Source: Chrysophaeum taylorii
Lineage: Eukaryota > Sar > Pelagophyceae > Pelagomonadales > Pelagomonadaceae
Assembly (NCBI GenBank): GCA_029834535.1
Contig: JAQMWT010000288.1
Span: 1 to 37,293, forward strand
Direction of reading: 5' to 3'
Length of the DNA: 37,293 nucleotides
Shown piece by piece: positions 9,866-20,176 of this stretch. Position 1 is the first letter of the stretch; each line of letters opens with the position of its first letter. The notes below the pieces were generated by a model. That model made no database searches. It was not told the origin of the DNA and worked only from the letters and a program-made list of their open reading frames with translations. Made by a program: the position numbers and the translations under genes.

Positions 9866-11374
9866 ATGGGCGTCAAACCACACGAGGTGATTAAGAGCGC
9901 GTTTGTCGACGCGTTCGTCCACGTGATGAAGGCCGAGGACCGCGAGCGTTTCATCGAATTCCTGCAGGAGCGTCGACGCCCTGAGGCGAAACTCGAGGAG
10001 CAGCGTCCAGCCGAGGCGAAGCGCGAGGAAGATGAGCGTCTCGAGGCAAAGCGCGAGGAAGACGAGCGTCAAGACGAGCGTCTCGAGGCAAAGCGCGAGG
10101 AAGATGAGCGTCTCGCCGCATTTGAGGCAAAGCGCGAGGAGGAGGAGCGGCTCGGTCCTTTGGACGAAAGATTTGAAGAGGACACGGCAGAAGACGAAGA
10201 CGACGCTGCCGGAAGCGCGTCGTGCCGTGCGCAACGCCTCGAGTTGTACGCGCTAGACAGCGACTTCGACGGGCTAGTTCTGGCCTCGGCAGTACAGGTC
10301 GCGGGTCGAGCATACGCGAGGATCGTCGACGTCGTGCGAGGCGGGGCCGTGCCGACGCGTCGTCCGGAATTCCAACCTCCCGAGCACGCAGAGATCCGGC
10401 GTAGGTTTTACTCGCTCGATAGCGAGGGCGAGGGCGTGGTTTGCGTGGGCGCGTTGCTCGAGGGCGTCAGCACCAACGCCCTCAAGACGTACGAGGGAGG
10501 CCGTCGCATCTCGCTCGTCGACCTCGAGCAGTTTCTTCGGGCGCACGCTCGGTCGCGCAACGCGACGCTCGCGTTGACGACCGCCGCCGAGGGCATTATG
10601 GCCAGAAGAGATCCCCCGCTGGTCTTCCGCGGGGAGCTCGAGCGAAGTGCCTCCCGCGCCCAGCGTCGGCGCGAAGCCGAGCCGGAGCCTCTGGCAGACG
10701 CAGGCTTGGATCTCGCGGTGCCCGAGGCGCGTCCGCCGCCTCGCTTCGAGTCGTTGATTAGCGGTGTTGCACCCGCGCGCCCGCCGTCTTATATCGACCT
10801 CGGTCGGGTGACTCCCGCGTGCCCCGAGTCCGTCGTCAAGGCTCATCCTGTGATGCGAGGCGTCGAGCTTCGGATCTGTGTTCTCTTCGAGCCGGCCGAT
10901 GACGACGAGGAGGCGGGGCTCGCGGGGAGGGCGATCCACGGCGTTCTGCGATGCGAGGACGGCTCCGACGCGGCCGTCGACGCGCCGTTGGTGGCCGCAA
11001 CCGCCGGGAACCTCGTCGAGACGAGGCGATGCGCTTCGGTGGTTTCCTTCGAGTGCGATGTCAACACGGCCGCCTCGGCGGCGGCAAGGGGTCCCGCGCT
11101 GCACATCAACCTATTCGATACGCTCTATGGTGGCCCCATCGGCGCGGCGTCCCTTCTTCTCTCCGATGTTATCTCGAGGCTCAGAAGACAAGAACAGCAC
11201 GCTGATGGTGGCGTTGTCGAGGTGCGGTGCCCCATCTCGGCCTCGTACCCCACTGTGGCAGGCGAGCTCGACATTGTCGCGACTTTCGCGAAACGCGCCA
11301 AAATTACCACACCCCCCAAGGCATTTTCAGGTCCGTTGGAGTCAAAGGAGAGGATTTTTCTGGAGTGCACATGA
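9866..11374 (+). CDS. Charged coiled-coil protein with degenerate EF-hands and C2-like region
   Basis: Single-exon 502-residue protein starting at ATG 9866. Residues 40-100 are a highly charged helix built from repeats of the type EAKREEDERL, encoded by a degenerate 27-30 bp minisatellite. Two EF-hand-like loops follow (131-142, DSDFDGLVLASA, and 184-195, DSEGEGVVCVGA). Both keep the Asp/Glu and Gly positions but lack the acidic residue at position 12, so calcium binding is doubtful. A third weak loop lies around 208-222. Residues about 315-480 have the alternating strand pattern and ending (PTVAGELDIVATF) of a C2-like beta sandwich, a tentative call. Together this suggests a cytoskeletal or ciliary structural protein. 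The exact family is not recognised. It lies 141 bp upstream of the cellulase gene on the same strand. Confidence 0.7.
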   Translation: MGVKPHEVIKSAFVDAFVHVMKAEDRERFIEFLQERRRPEAKLEEQRPAEAKREEDERLEAKREEDERQDERLEAKREEDERLAAFEAKREEEERLGPLDERFEEDTAEDEDDAAGSASCRAQRLELYALDSDFDGLVLASAVQVAGRAYARIVDVVRGGAVPTRRPEFQPPEHAEIRRRFYSLDSEGEGVVCVGALLEGVSTNALKTYEGGRRISLVDLEQFLRAHARSRNATLALTTAAEGIMARRDPPLVFRGELERSASRAQRRREAEPEPLADAGLDLAVPEARPPPRFESLISGVAPARPPSYIDLGRVTPACPESVVKAHPVMRGVELRICVLFEPADDDEEAGLAGRAIHGVLRCEDGSDAAVDAPLVAATAGNLVETRRCASVVSFECDVNTAASAAARGPALHINLFDTLYGGPIGAASLLLSDVISRLRRQEQHADGGVVEVRCPISASYPTVAGELDIVATFAKRAKITTPPKAFSGPLESKERIFLECT

Positions 11375-11515
11375 CGAAAAAAAGGTCCGCCACGACCTCT
11401 TGTGTGGCAACGGCTGTGAGATTTTCTTTGGCCGCGAAGTGAGACTAAATCGAGAACGCCTTGTTCTAGGCCTCGAGATGATGGCTCTCCGTTATTTTCG
11501 TAGATTGCGTCAAGC

Positions 11516-14500
11516 ATGAGGAACAACGCGCAGTGGCGGCGCACCGAGTCGCACAGGGAGTTGGCGGCGTCGTACGATGAACCCGACGGGTACCTCTCGG
11601 TGTCCGGGGACACGCCCCGAGAAGAGGACAGGGAACCGCGGCGGCCGTGGCTTTTAGGCCTGATCGTCGTGTTGTGCGTGATCATCATGGCGCTTGCGGT
11701 TGGGTTGGCAATCTCGCTGACCGCCGCGGGCGGCAGCGGCGGGTCTTCGTCGTCCTCGTCGTCCTCCTCGGAGGAAGAGGAGAAGTTCGCTACGCCGGTA
11801 CCGACAGACGTCGCGGCGACGAGCGCGCCGGTTCCGACCGCGGCGCGCCGACCGACGGTGGCGCCCGGGTCGCCAACCGTCCGACCGACGACGCAACCCC
11901 CCGTGACCTTCCGGCCGACGGCGACGCCCGGATCGCCGACCTTCCGACCGACGGCGGCCGGACAAACTTCTTCTTTCGCGTTTTGTTGTTATTATTCGCC
12001 GAGCGGGGATCTCTGCGGGGACTGCTCCGATCCCACGACGTCGGGATTTTGTTCCGAGTCGGCCTCTAACTGCGAGGGCGCGTGCTCCGGAACGTTCTGC
12101 AGCAACCCCGCGCCGACGACCTTGCCCGCGCCGCGACCGACGGGGCCCACGGGCGCGCCGTCGTCGTCCCCGCCGAGCTCGGAGCTCGCGCCCATCACGC
12201 AGCGCAACGTGTTCGCCGAGGCGGGGGGGGTGTTCTACGTGAACCCGACGTACGCGGCCAATTTGGACCGGACGATCGCCAACACGCGGAACGCGGACGT
12301 CGCGGCGACGTTGGAAGCGATGAAGGAGGTGCCGTCGGCGTACTGGATCGACGTCAAGTCGAAGATCTCGGGGAACTCGACGAGCGACCTCCGGGGCATT
12401 CTGATCGACGCCCTGCGCCAGGATCCAGTGCCGTTGTGCGTGTTTATCGTCTACGACCTCCCGAACCGCGACTGCCACGCGTACGCGTCGCGCGGCGAGA
12501 TCTGCTGCGCGTACTTTTCTGACGGGACGTGCGACTACGACAACAGCGGCGACTGCGCGGCGGGACTGGACGAGTACAAGACGAGCTACATCGATCCCTT
12601 CGTCGACGTTCTCGTGCAGTTCGACGGCATCGTGCCGGTCGCCCTCGTGATCGAGCCCGATTCGCTCCCGAACTTCGCGACCAACGCCGACGATCCACGG
12701 TGCGGGAACGAGGGCACGCAGAACGCCTACACCGAGGGCATCGCCTACGCGGTCACCCAGGTCGCGACGCGCACGACCCACGTCGCGACCTACCTCGACG
12801 CCGCGCACGGCGGGTGGCTCGGCTGGGAATCCAACCTCGACAGCTTCGTCGCGACCGTCGCCGACATGGGGATATCGGACTACATCCGCGGCTTCGCCAC
12901 CAACGTGGCTAATTATCAGGATTTGGGCATCCCGTGCGACGGCGACGACGAAGACTCTTGCCTCACGGGGGATTCGACGCGCGCGTGTTGCGATGACCCT
13001 TGCGGTCTGCTGGCCGAGTACAACGGCGCGCAGAACGAGTACAACTACGCGAAAATGCTCGTTTCGGCCTTCGAGGCGGCGATCCCGGGGTTCGACCCGC
13101 ACGTCATCATCGACACCGGCCGCAACGGAAATCCCGCCGGGCGGACCGACTGCTCGACCTGGTGTAATCCGCGCGACATGTTGGTCGGCGAGTGGCCGAC
13201 GGCCGATACTCTCGATCCCGACAACGTCGACGCCCTCTATTGGCTCAAGACCCCGGGCGAGTCCGACGGCTGCACCGAGCTCCTGCCGAGCGAAGACAAC
13301 GAGTTCGTCGCCGCGGGCGAGTGCCCGCGCTACGACCAGAGTTGCGCGGCCGTCGACTCGATCGGCACGGCCGACGGCGAGCCGTACTGTCCCGAGGCGG
13401 GCGTCTGGTTCGAGTACCAGATCAAGATGCTCGCGGGGGCCGCCTTTACCGCCACGACGTCCCCGACGATCGCGGTGTCGCCCCGACCAACGCACTCTCC
13501 CGCGCCGACGATCGAGACGTTGGTCTCGAGACACGGAGCTCTCGTCGTTTCTGGCAACCGCGTCGTCGACTCGAACGGAGACGCCATCCAGCTCGTCGGC
13601 GTGTCGTTCTTCTGGAGCAACAGTGGCTGGGAGGGCGCCAAGTTCTACACGTCCGGCGCCGTCGACGCGCTCGTGGACGACTGGGACAGCGACATCGTCA
13701 GAGCGGCCCTCGGCGTCGAAGACTCGACGGGCTACGTCGACGACCCCGACGCCAACCTCGCGCGCGTCCGCGTCGTCGTCGAGGCCGCCGTCGCCCGCGG
13801 CATCTACGTGATCATCGATTGGCATTCTCACAACGCCGAGAAATACGTCGACCAGGCGAAAATTTTCTTCGAGACGGTCGCCACAGACTACGGCGCCTAC
13901 GCGAACGTCGTCTTCGAGGTCTACAACGAACCCATCGACCAACCCTGGTCGACGCTCACCGACGACTCGGCGACCGCTTCGGAGACAATCAAGGGCTATG
14001 CCGAGGAAATTATCCCGATTATCCGCGCGCATTCTTCCAATCTTATCGTGGTCGGCACGCGCTCCTATTCGCAACAAGTCTGGGAAGCCGCGCTCGACCC
14101 TATCACCGCCTACGACAACATCGCCTACACTTCGCACTTTTACGCCGGAACCCACGGCGCCTGGGAACGCTCGCTTGTGAGGAAAGCGCTGCTCGGCGCG
14201 GACTACGTCGCCGCCGCCGGCGAGGAGGCCGAATGGGCCGACGACCAAAACCCAACTCCCGTCGCCGTCTTCGTCACCGAGTGGGGCACCGTCTCTGCCG
14301 ACGGCGGCGGCACTGTTGACGAAGACTCCACCCGCGACTGGCTCGCCTTTTGCGATGAGTACGGCATCTCGCACTGCAACTGGTCCGCCTGCGACAAGGA
14401 CGAGGGATCTGCAATTCTCGTCCCCGGCGCCGACGTCAACGGCGCCTGGTCCACCGACGACTACACCACATCGGGCGCCTTCGTTCGCTCACTTCTCCTC

Positions 14501-14533
14501 GACTACGCAGCAGCAGCAGCATCTACTTCGTGA
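11516..14533 (+). CDS. Membrane-anchored bifunctional cellulase, GH6 + GH5
   Basis: A 1005-residue single-exon protein joining two cellulases. Residues 45-69 form one transmembrane helix after a charged cytosolic tail, giving a type II anchor with the enzymes outside. A Ser/Thr/Pro linker follows, then a Cys-rich module (154-195, CCYYSPSGDLCGDC) that may bind carbohydrate. Residues about 229-645 are GH6 (cellobiohydrolase or endoglucanase, inverting): YDLPNRDC with Asp319, the catalytic acid Asp382 in VIEPDSLPN, and Asp584 in WLKTPGESDG. A second Pro linker leads to GH5, closest to the bacterial Cel5 type (subfamily 2), at about 671-995, with acid/base Glu805 in YNEP and nucleophile Glu922 in VTEWGT. 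All key residues are present, so both domains should cleave beta-1,4-glucan, perhaps in feeding or wall remodelling. A 906-codon antisense frame is a shadow. Confidence 0.93.
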   Translation: MRNNAQWRRTESHRELAASYDEPDGYLSVSGDTPREEDREPRRPWLLGLIVVLCVIIMALAVGLAISLTAAGGSGGSSSSSSSSSEEEEKFATPVPTDVAATSAPVPTAARRPTVAPGSPTVRPTTQPPVTFRPTATPGSPTFRPTAAGQTSSFAFCCYYSPSGDLCGDCSDPTTSGFCSESASNCEGACSGTFCSNPAPTTLPAPRPTGPTGAPSSSPPSSELAPITQRNVFAEAGGVFYVNPTYAANLDRTIANTRNADVAATLEAMKEVPSAYWIDVKSKISGNSTSDLRGILIDALRQDPVPLCVFIVYDLPNRDCHAYASRGEICCAYFSDGTCDYDNSGDCAAGLDEYKTSYIDPFVDVLVQFDGIVPVALVIEPDSLPNFATNADDPRCGNEGTQNAYTEGIAYAVTQVATRTTHVATYLDAAHGGWLGWESNLDSFVATVADMGISDYIRGFATNVANYQDLGIPCDGDDEDSCLTGDSTRACCDDPCGLLAEYNGAQNEYNYAKMLVSAFEAAIPGFDPHVIIDTGRNGNPAGRTDCSTWCNPRDMLVGEWPTADTLDPDNVDALYWLKTPGESDGCTELLPSEDNEFVAAGECPRYDQSCAAVDSIGTADGEPYCPEAGVWFEYQIKMLAGAAFTATTSPTIAVSPRPTHSPAPTIETLVSRHGALVVSGNRVVDSNGDAIQLVGVSFFWSNSGWEGAKFYTSGAVDALVDDWDSDIVRAALGVEDSTGYVDDPDANLARVRVVVEAAVARGIYVIIDWHSHNAEKYVDQAKIFFETVATDYGAYANVVFEVYNEPIDQPWSTLTDDSATASETIKGYAEEIIPIIRAHSSNLIVVGTRSYSQQVWEAALDPITAYDNIAYTSHFYAGTHGAWERSLVRKALLGADYVAAAGEEAEWADDQNPTPVAVFVTEWGTVSADGGGTVDEDSTRDWLAFCDEYGISHCNWSACDKDEGSAILVPGADVNGAWSTDDYTTSGAFVRSLLLDYAAAAASTS

Positions 14534-14562
14534 ATATTTTAACTGATGGTGTCTCGATTTGG

Positions 14563-14600
14563 CGAACGAACGAACGAACGAACGAACTAACGAACTAACT
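14563..14600 (-). repeat. CGAA/CTAA tetranucleotide tract, LINE-tail type
   Basis: Reverse complement reads AGTTAGTTCGTTAGTTCG followed by repeated TTCG, the same tail style as the LINE at 9729-9762. It lies 30 bp after the cellulase stop, so a minus-strand LINE insertion probably reaches the 3' end of this gene, but no LINE coding sequence is recognisable to its right. Confidence 0.7.
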
Positions 14601-15471
14601 TTCTTCTGGCTGCTTGCATGCATTTGCATGCATGACAGAGACTTAAGCTTGGCCCATTGTATGTAACCATGTACGTACATTTTAATGCCAAGGGGGGGGG
14701 GGTGGATCGCCCTCTTTCTCGGCGGCGCTGCTTGACCATCCGGCACTGAGACATCGAGCCCAATTTTATGCCTTCAACTCAGAGGTGCCCCACCCAATGC
14801 CGCCGCCCGTGTTACTTCTTACATAGAGGGTATGGGTAGAATCAACATAGTCTGCATTGTCTGTCTCTAGCCCTGTTGAGAGACCTTCTCCCTTGTTTCC
14901 CCAAGCTTGAGAGACTGGACCGGGACGGAAGGTGTTCAAGGTTGGTATTAGCGCCGCAGAGGTCACCAAACATGTGCTCAAGACCCTTCGTGACCCCTTG
15001 AGGCACAGAGACCGTCGATACGACTGGTGGCAGTTTTGCTTTCGACCTTGATTTCAGCCAATCATCCAATAGAGAACAAGGTATGCCCTGCGCGCCGAGG
15101 CGATGGGCCCAGCGAGCATCGATATGCGGGGACTCGCTGCGGGAACTCGCGAGGTTATCGACCCTACATTAGCGCGATGCACCTGTTGGTCGGCTTTATG
15201 CACGCTTCAGCACAACCAACCTGACTCGGCATCGATCAAGCGCGCTCCGAGCCTCGCGGAGAGCGTCTGCGTCTGCGGACAACTGTCGGGAATATCGTTC
15301 TCACCGCAGTCGCCCACCTTATCGACCGTCTTATGCCGCAACGTGAACACCGATGAACAACGAAAGTGGTCATTGCGCACCCCTCCCTGAATATTGTAGT
15401 AACATCGACCAGCCTTCCCCTAATATTCGACTCGCAGCAACGAGGCAGCAGCGAGGCAGGTCACGCCGTAG
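14601..15471. other. Interval without a clear gene
   Basis: Holds a palindromic TGCATGCA pair (14615-14622 and 14625-14632) and a G tract near 14692. Two overlapping minus-strand fragments (15069-14842 and 14981-14766) read like pieces of one protein broken by a frameshift, ending SNTGGGIGWGTSELKA. I do not recognise it. Confidence 0.4.
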
Positions 15472-16068
15472 GTATATGTCGATAGATCGACGAGGTGGAG
15501 GCCCTCGGGGACTGCCACGAGTGCGCGTAAATACGGGCTAGCGGGTAGAGTCCGCGTCGGGCACGGCATGTGCGTAGCAATCCGCTTTGCCCCGGAAAAG
15601 CTACAGGAGACACTTTACACAGTATATTTGCACAACGTTCAAGGCAAAATGTTTCCATCAAAGACAGTATAAGCTCACCAATACCTTGACGAGTACTACG
15701 GTCCCATCAGACGCCCGGGTACCGGCAAAACGGGTTTCTCCTGGCGCAGCGCCAGAGCGCGCGATCCGAGAGGCAAAAGCCGCAAGTTTAACACGGCGTA
15801 CGAGAAGCGCAAGCCTATCTTCGACTATCTCGAAAAGCACGGCGAGCAGCAGGGTGTCGCACTGCTCGAGGCTCGTGTCAACGCGCGTCTGCAACCCGGT
15901 CAAGAATCCAACTGGAAGGCCATCTGTGATCTCCTCCCGGAGATTATCAAGGAACTCCGTCCCGAATCCTTCGAAAAGAACAGCAAGCGTGCTCAGGTGG
16001 CGCGAGCCAAGACGCGGGATGCCAAGCGCCAGCGCGTGGTGCCGCAAGCGTCGAGCACGAACGACTAA
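15472..16068 (+). pseudogene. Broken ORF of unknown family
   Basis: One frame reads coherently from about 15472 to the TAA at 16066-16068, interrupted by a single in-frame TAA at 15670-15672. The first part includes GHGMCVAIRFAPEKLQETLY (ATG at 15568). After the stop comes LDEYYGPIRRPGTGKTGFSW, then a charged helical region (KRKPIFDYLEKHGEQQGVAL) and a basic C-terminus. About 130 codons after the stop are uninterrupted. A neighbouring frame has a longer apparent ORF (15587-16084) but a composition typical of an out-of-frame shadow. Position directly before a hairpin-rich repeat suggests a mobile-element protein. I cannot place it in a family. Confidence 0.45.
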
Positions 16069-16119
16069 ACTGCTGGCTCTTTAGCCTGGGAGTTCCTTAC
16101 CGTTATTACGGCGATAGAT

Positions 16120-16560
16120 CCTTCTTCTCCCCGCTTCCCGAGAGGTGGGTAGCGACCGCGTGCGGTCTTAGGTGGCACTAGACCATTCCGTCTCACCACA
16201 TTCTACGTGCGAGGGACAAATAGAGTGCCTGACATCACAGGTACATAGTGACCTGCTAGCTTTCACACTGTCAGAGAAACACATAGCTACCGTCATCTAC
16301 ACGAGAGGACTCTGCATCTTTCGGCAAGCGTGGTGGAACGCTTCGAGAAAGAGGAAGGACCAGACGGGCTAAATGCCTAGTTTAAAAGTGGAAGACGGGA
16401 AGGAAGGAACGGGGTACGAATTGAGGGAAAGTCGTGCTGAACGGAGAGAAAACCCGCAAAGAAAGAGAGGTTGAAGTTGGGCTAGGGAATCAGGAGTGAA
16501 GTGTCGGAGTTCCAGAAAGTCATACACGAATATAAACATAATAACTCTCTGGACCGCCTC
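16120..16560 (-). repeat. Hairpin-rich dispersed repeat, diverged copy 2
   Basis: An older copy of the 8.6/28.5 kb repeat, in the same orientation as the 28.5 kb copy. Shared landmarks are the palindrome around 16154-16167 followed by CTTAGG and GACCATTCCG, then GGAAGGAAGGAACG, AACGGAGAGAAAACCC and CATAATAA at the far end. The palindrome stem differs from the other copies by a paired change (GACCG/CGGTC against GACTG/CAGTC). Confidence 0.65.
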
Positions 16561-17961
16561 TGAGGAATTCGCCGGCCCATACTGGCTTGGCGGGATCCAG
16601 CTCGTAGCTATGGTCCTAAAGCGATGTCTGCAGAACCCCACCCGTGCACGAGATACCTTCGCTTTTCCCGCATCCCTCACGTCTTCGCGCAATCAACCAA
16701 AACCCCTCGATGCCCTTGCCCCCCTCTCTGACAGGGTCGGATAAGGAAGTTCGTACGAGCCGTTAACTATGTTTCAGTTTGTACTAAGACATACTCAACG
16801 GATCGCTGAGCTATGTTCATTTGTACTCAAGCAGTATGTGCCGCCACGCCGCGAGATCGTCGCGATGGAACTAGTCCCCATAGTGAAGTCGGCATCCTTT
16901 CGTCCCCTCACGCAAAAAAAGGGAAAAGCCCACGCGTTGTAGGACCCGTCGGCGTCGTTGCGGCGCGGGCTAGTCTCGTTTTCTTATCCGACCCTACCTC
17001 TGAGTAGTCGACTTAAAAAAACCCACGGTCTTCTTGGCGCAACGGACACCGTTTTAGAGAAGAAGATATGGGGGATCCAGAGCGCTTCGATTTGACAGCA
17101 GTATGGACTCCATTAAATGGAGCGACCGTGATAGCGATGTCGACGATGTTATAAGGGTGATGACTGCACATTCGTCGATAACGAAGACGAGCGCCCCAGC
17201 GAAGCGACGACTCTATCGCACTGCTGGCGTGTTTGCGCCTTTGCATCAAGCTCTCCAAGCGCAAACCTGTAGCCGAGGCGACCGACTGCGATGCGGTGAA
17301 GGTACGCCGCCATAGCTGCGAAGGATGCCGCGCCGCTCTCGTCGAGCCGACTTGGGCATGATGAACGATGAGTCCGTAAACAACGGTTCTTACTACGGCT
17401 TCGTCCTCGAAAACCACCACCACTAGGTGTACAGTGGATCCTCATACGATCCGTCCTCTCGACTCAAAAAGCACAACACCATGCACAAGTCCTCGTCGTG
17501 CAATGGCCGCCCATGGAGGCTGGCTGTCGTTATCGGGCCTTGTCGCAACCAGATTCCCGCCACGCGTGTTGAATCCGACGTCAAGCGAGCCAATCCTGGC
17601 CTCAAGCCCAAGGTCAAGAAGGCTGAACTCGCGTTGAACCAGGACGATGTCGTGATATCGTCGTGTAAGTTGATCATCGTGGCGCGTTGAAACGGCCTGC
17701 TCTGCTCTGCCCGAGAGGCTTCCATGCGAGCGCCAACCACAGCTCGCTCGACTCGAGACTCCCGACACATAATATGCTAAGCACCGACTACTCCAGGGAA
17801 GTGGGAATTGGGGGAGCTCGGGGAGGGTCGGCGTGGGTCTGGTTTAGTGCAGTCTGCACGCGCGCGCGCGTGCTAGTACTACGTGTCGTTCAGGTAGCGT
17901 TGGTGAGCACCGTGTCCAATCCCGTTGCTTGAGCCCCCCATAATACTCCAGAGACCTTATT
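16561..17961. other. Interval with unassigned ORF fragments
   Basis: Minus-strand frames at 17423-17013, 17445-17149 and 17770-17423 and a plus-strand frame at 17427-17690 have protein-like stretches that switch frame. No domain is recognised. A degenerate GTCGAC-core motif lies near 17005. These may be remnants of another mobile element. Confidence 0.35.
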
Positions 17962-20176
17962 TTACGACATAGCGGTATTACGTAGGTACTTGAGAGGAGC
18001 ACCGCCGCCGACGCCGCGGAAGTACTCTTCGGCCAACTCCCCTATGGTCGCTGGGCATGAGGCGAGCTTCGTCGCAAGAGCGAAGTTTGGAAGCGCGGGG
18101 GGGTCAACCGGCCAGGTCGATTTATCCGACACAACCAGTCTTTGTTGACCAAACAGAAGGGCGTCGTCTGCGGCGTCGTTTGAGTCGGCGGCCGAAGCCC
18201 GTGGCGGTGTCTCTGGAAACAAAGCGGGAGTGGTCGCAGGGGGGTCCGATATCGCGCCGGTGAGACGCCGCGGCGCGTCATTGCCACATATTTGGTCGTG
18301 GATCTCGCTGATGTGCCTAGCAGGCATTCCGCTTAATCGCATCTGGATTGGCCGCGCAGGTGGACCGTTGGCCGAGCCTGTCACCTTGTGCTGCTCCAGC
18401 ATCGTCGCGACCGAACCAAGCACCTCGCGAGCGAAGGCGGCGCACTTCTCATCTCCCCGTTCCTGCGCTGCCTCGGCAGTGCGCTGCAGCTGGTTGGCGC
18501 CTTGGTCCGTCATGGCCTGGAGGAGTTCCTGCCGGAATGTTAAGAAGCCGTAGGTGTCGTCGTTGAAAGGTGCGTGAGAGAAGACGTGGAAGTGCTTTAT
18601 TTTCCCGTAAAGGACCGCGAGGTCCTGGCAGAGTACGACCGCGAGATGCTCGACGACCTCGACAAAGTGCTTCGTGGCGACGTCGAGGTCGCCCTTATTG
18701 AAGTCGGGCGATTCGAGCCACTCTTAGTATGAGTCCAGCAATGTCCCGAAAACCTTCTTCACCAACGGCTCGTTTGTTGTTGTTGGACCAACGCACGCAA
18801 CAAGAAGAAGTATCCGGATCGGGTCGGGAACCCGGCGGTATGCCGGATCATATCCCACGGCAGGTCGGTGAGGTAGCTTCGATTCAGCGCCGTGTATCAA
18901 CGATAATTCCCGGCGCGCCCGACTTGCTGCTCCAAGACGCCGCTGGCAATCCCGTCTCGCAACGACCTCCCGCGATTGAGGTGGACTTTCTTCGGGGCAT
19001 TCACCAGCGGGCTGCGAATGTTCACGTACATCCAGCTGCAGTGGTTGGACATTGTCTGCGGCGTGAGGCTTGTGCGCACGTTAAAATCGCCGGTGCGACA
19101 GTTGCAGCCCGGGAGCACGTGGAAGGAATAAAAATCTCGATGGAGGCGACCCTCCTCGTCGCGTTTGGGTCGCCACCGGGGCACGTCCACCTTAAATACG
19201 ACGTACAATTCGAAGAACGACAGCGCCAAGTGGAATTGCAGGCACAGCTCGGGCTTCGTCGCGTGTCGCATCGACGCGCTTAACATAACCTTGCCGTCGA
19301 GGTTGGGTTTTCCGTTGTTGAGCGCAAAGACAACTACCCGGCACGGTTGCGGTCCCTCTCTCGCCAGAAATACGTCGGCCAGCTGGAGTTTCCTCGCGTC
19401 GTCCCCTCGAAACGAAAGCGAATCGCGAAGCAGCTGCGACAGGCGCATGAGCATCGCCTGCTTTTCGGCAAGCTTGTGAGGGCAAGCGGAGTCCTCGAAC
19501 AGCCCGATCGTGCTCAACTGGTACTTTTGCTAGTCGTCGTAGTCACCGTTGATGTTACGAACCAAGGCCCTATCTCCGCAGAGCTCCTCGCGCCGCATTG
19601 CCGTCTGGTGCGCGTGCTCCTCAAGAATGGCTTTGAGCTGCGAGGACGAGACGCTGTCAAGACGACAGCTGATCGGCCAAAACGCGAGGCGTACCTGGCC
19701 ACCAGCGCGAGGTGCGGGGATGCCTTCCAGTTCCGCGCGGAACTCATCGTCGAGCCTCTGAACTGCTTGCAAGTCGGTGACCGCCTTGATGGCCTGGCGC
19801 ACGGATTCGATCCCGACCCCCCTCCCGGCGCCGCCCGTGCGCGGCACGGCACGGGCGGCGCCACGGGCTTGCCGTTCTTCAGCTTCGGCCGAACCGTTAC
19901 GAACGCGGCGAGCCAGAGCTCGACCGTCGACGGCACCGCGCCGGAGTACACCTGCTTGTCGACGGGCATCGTCATGCCGCAGACGACATCGCCCGGCCTC
20001 GCGTGACACCAAGCATACCACTGCCTCACCCAGAGGTCGTACGCCTCCGCCGTGCCCTTATTCTTTCGATGCGCCTCGACAACTTCGCGGCGCGCGAGAC
20101 GCGACGCGCGGAGAGCGTCGTCCGTCGGCGCCGTCGCGGCGTCCGCCGGCCGCTCGCCGCTCGCCGCGTCGTCCAT
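17962..20176 (-). pseudogene. Crypton-type tyrosine recombinase (decayed)
   Basis: DNA transposon recombinase related to the yeast Ndc10/CBF3 fold used by Cryptons. It starts at ATG 20176 with an N-terminal DNA-binding region (DLWVRQWYAWC). The core is readable from 19517: SFRGDDARKLQLADVF (first Arg, about 19407), a VVVFALNNGKPN strand, then HLNRG giving the H-x-x-R pair (His 18981-18983, Arg 18972-18974), and SYLTDLPWDMIRHTAGFP with the likely nucleophilic Tyr (about 18873). A QELLQAM region and a GCR1_C-like end (ELAEEYFRGVGGGAPLKYLR) finish at 17962. It is dead: frameshifts at about 19830 and 18780, and in-frame stops TAG 19530, TGA 18897 and TAA 18724. Family placement rests on recalled motif order. 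No terminal repeats are identified, as expected for Cryptons. Confidence 0.85.

Noticed and set aside
11654..14374. 906-codon open frame on the minus strand opposite the cellulase
   Set aside because: It mirrors a GC-rich coding strand, is Arg/Gly/Val rich and has no domain, whereas the plus frame has two complete catalytic domains.
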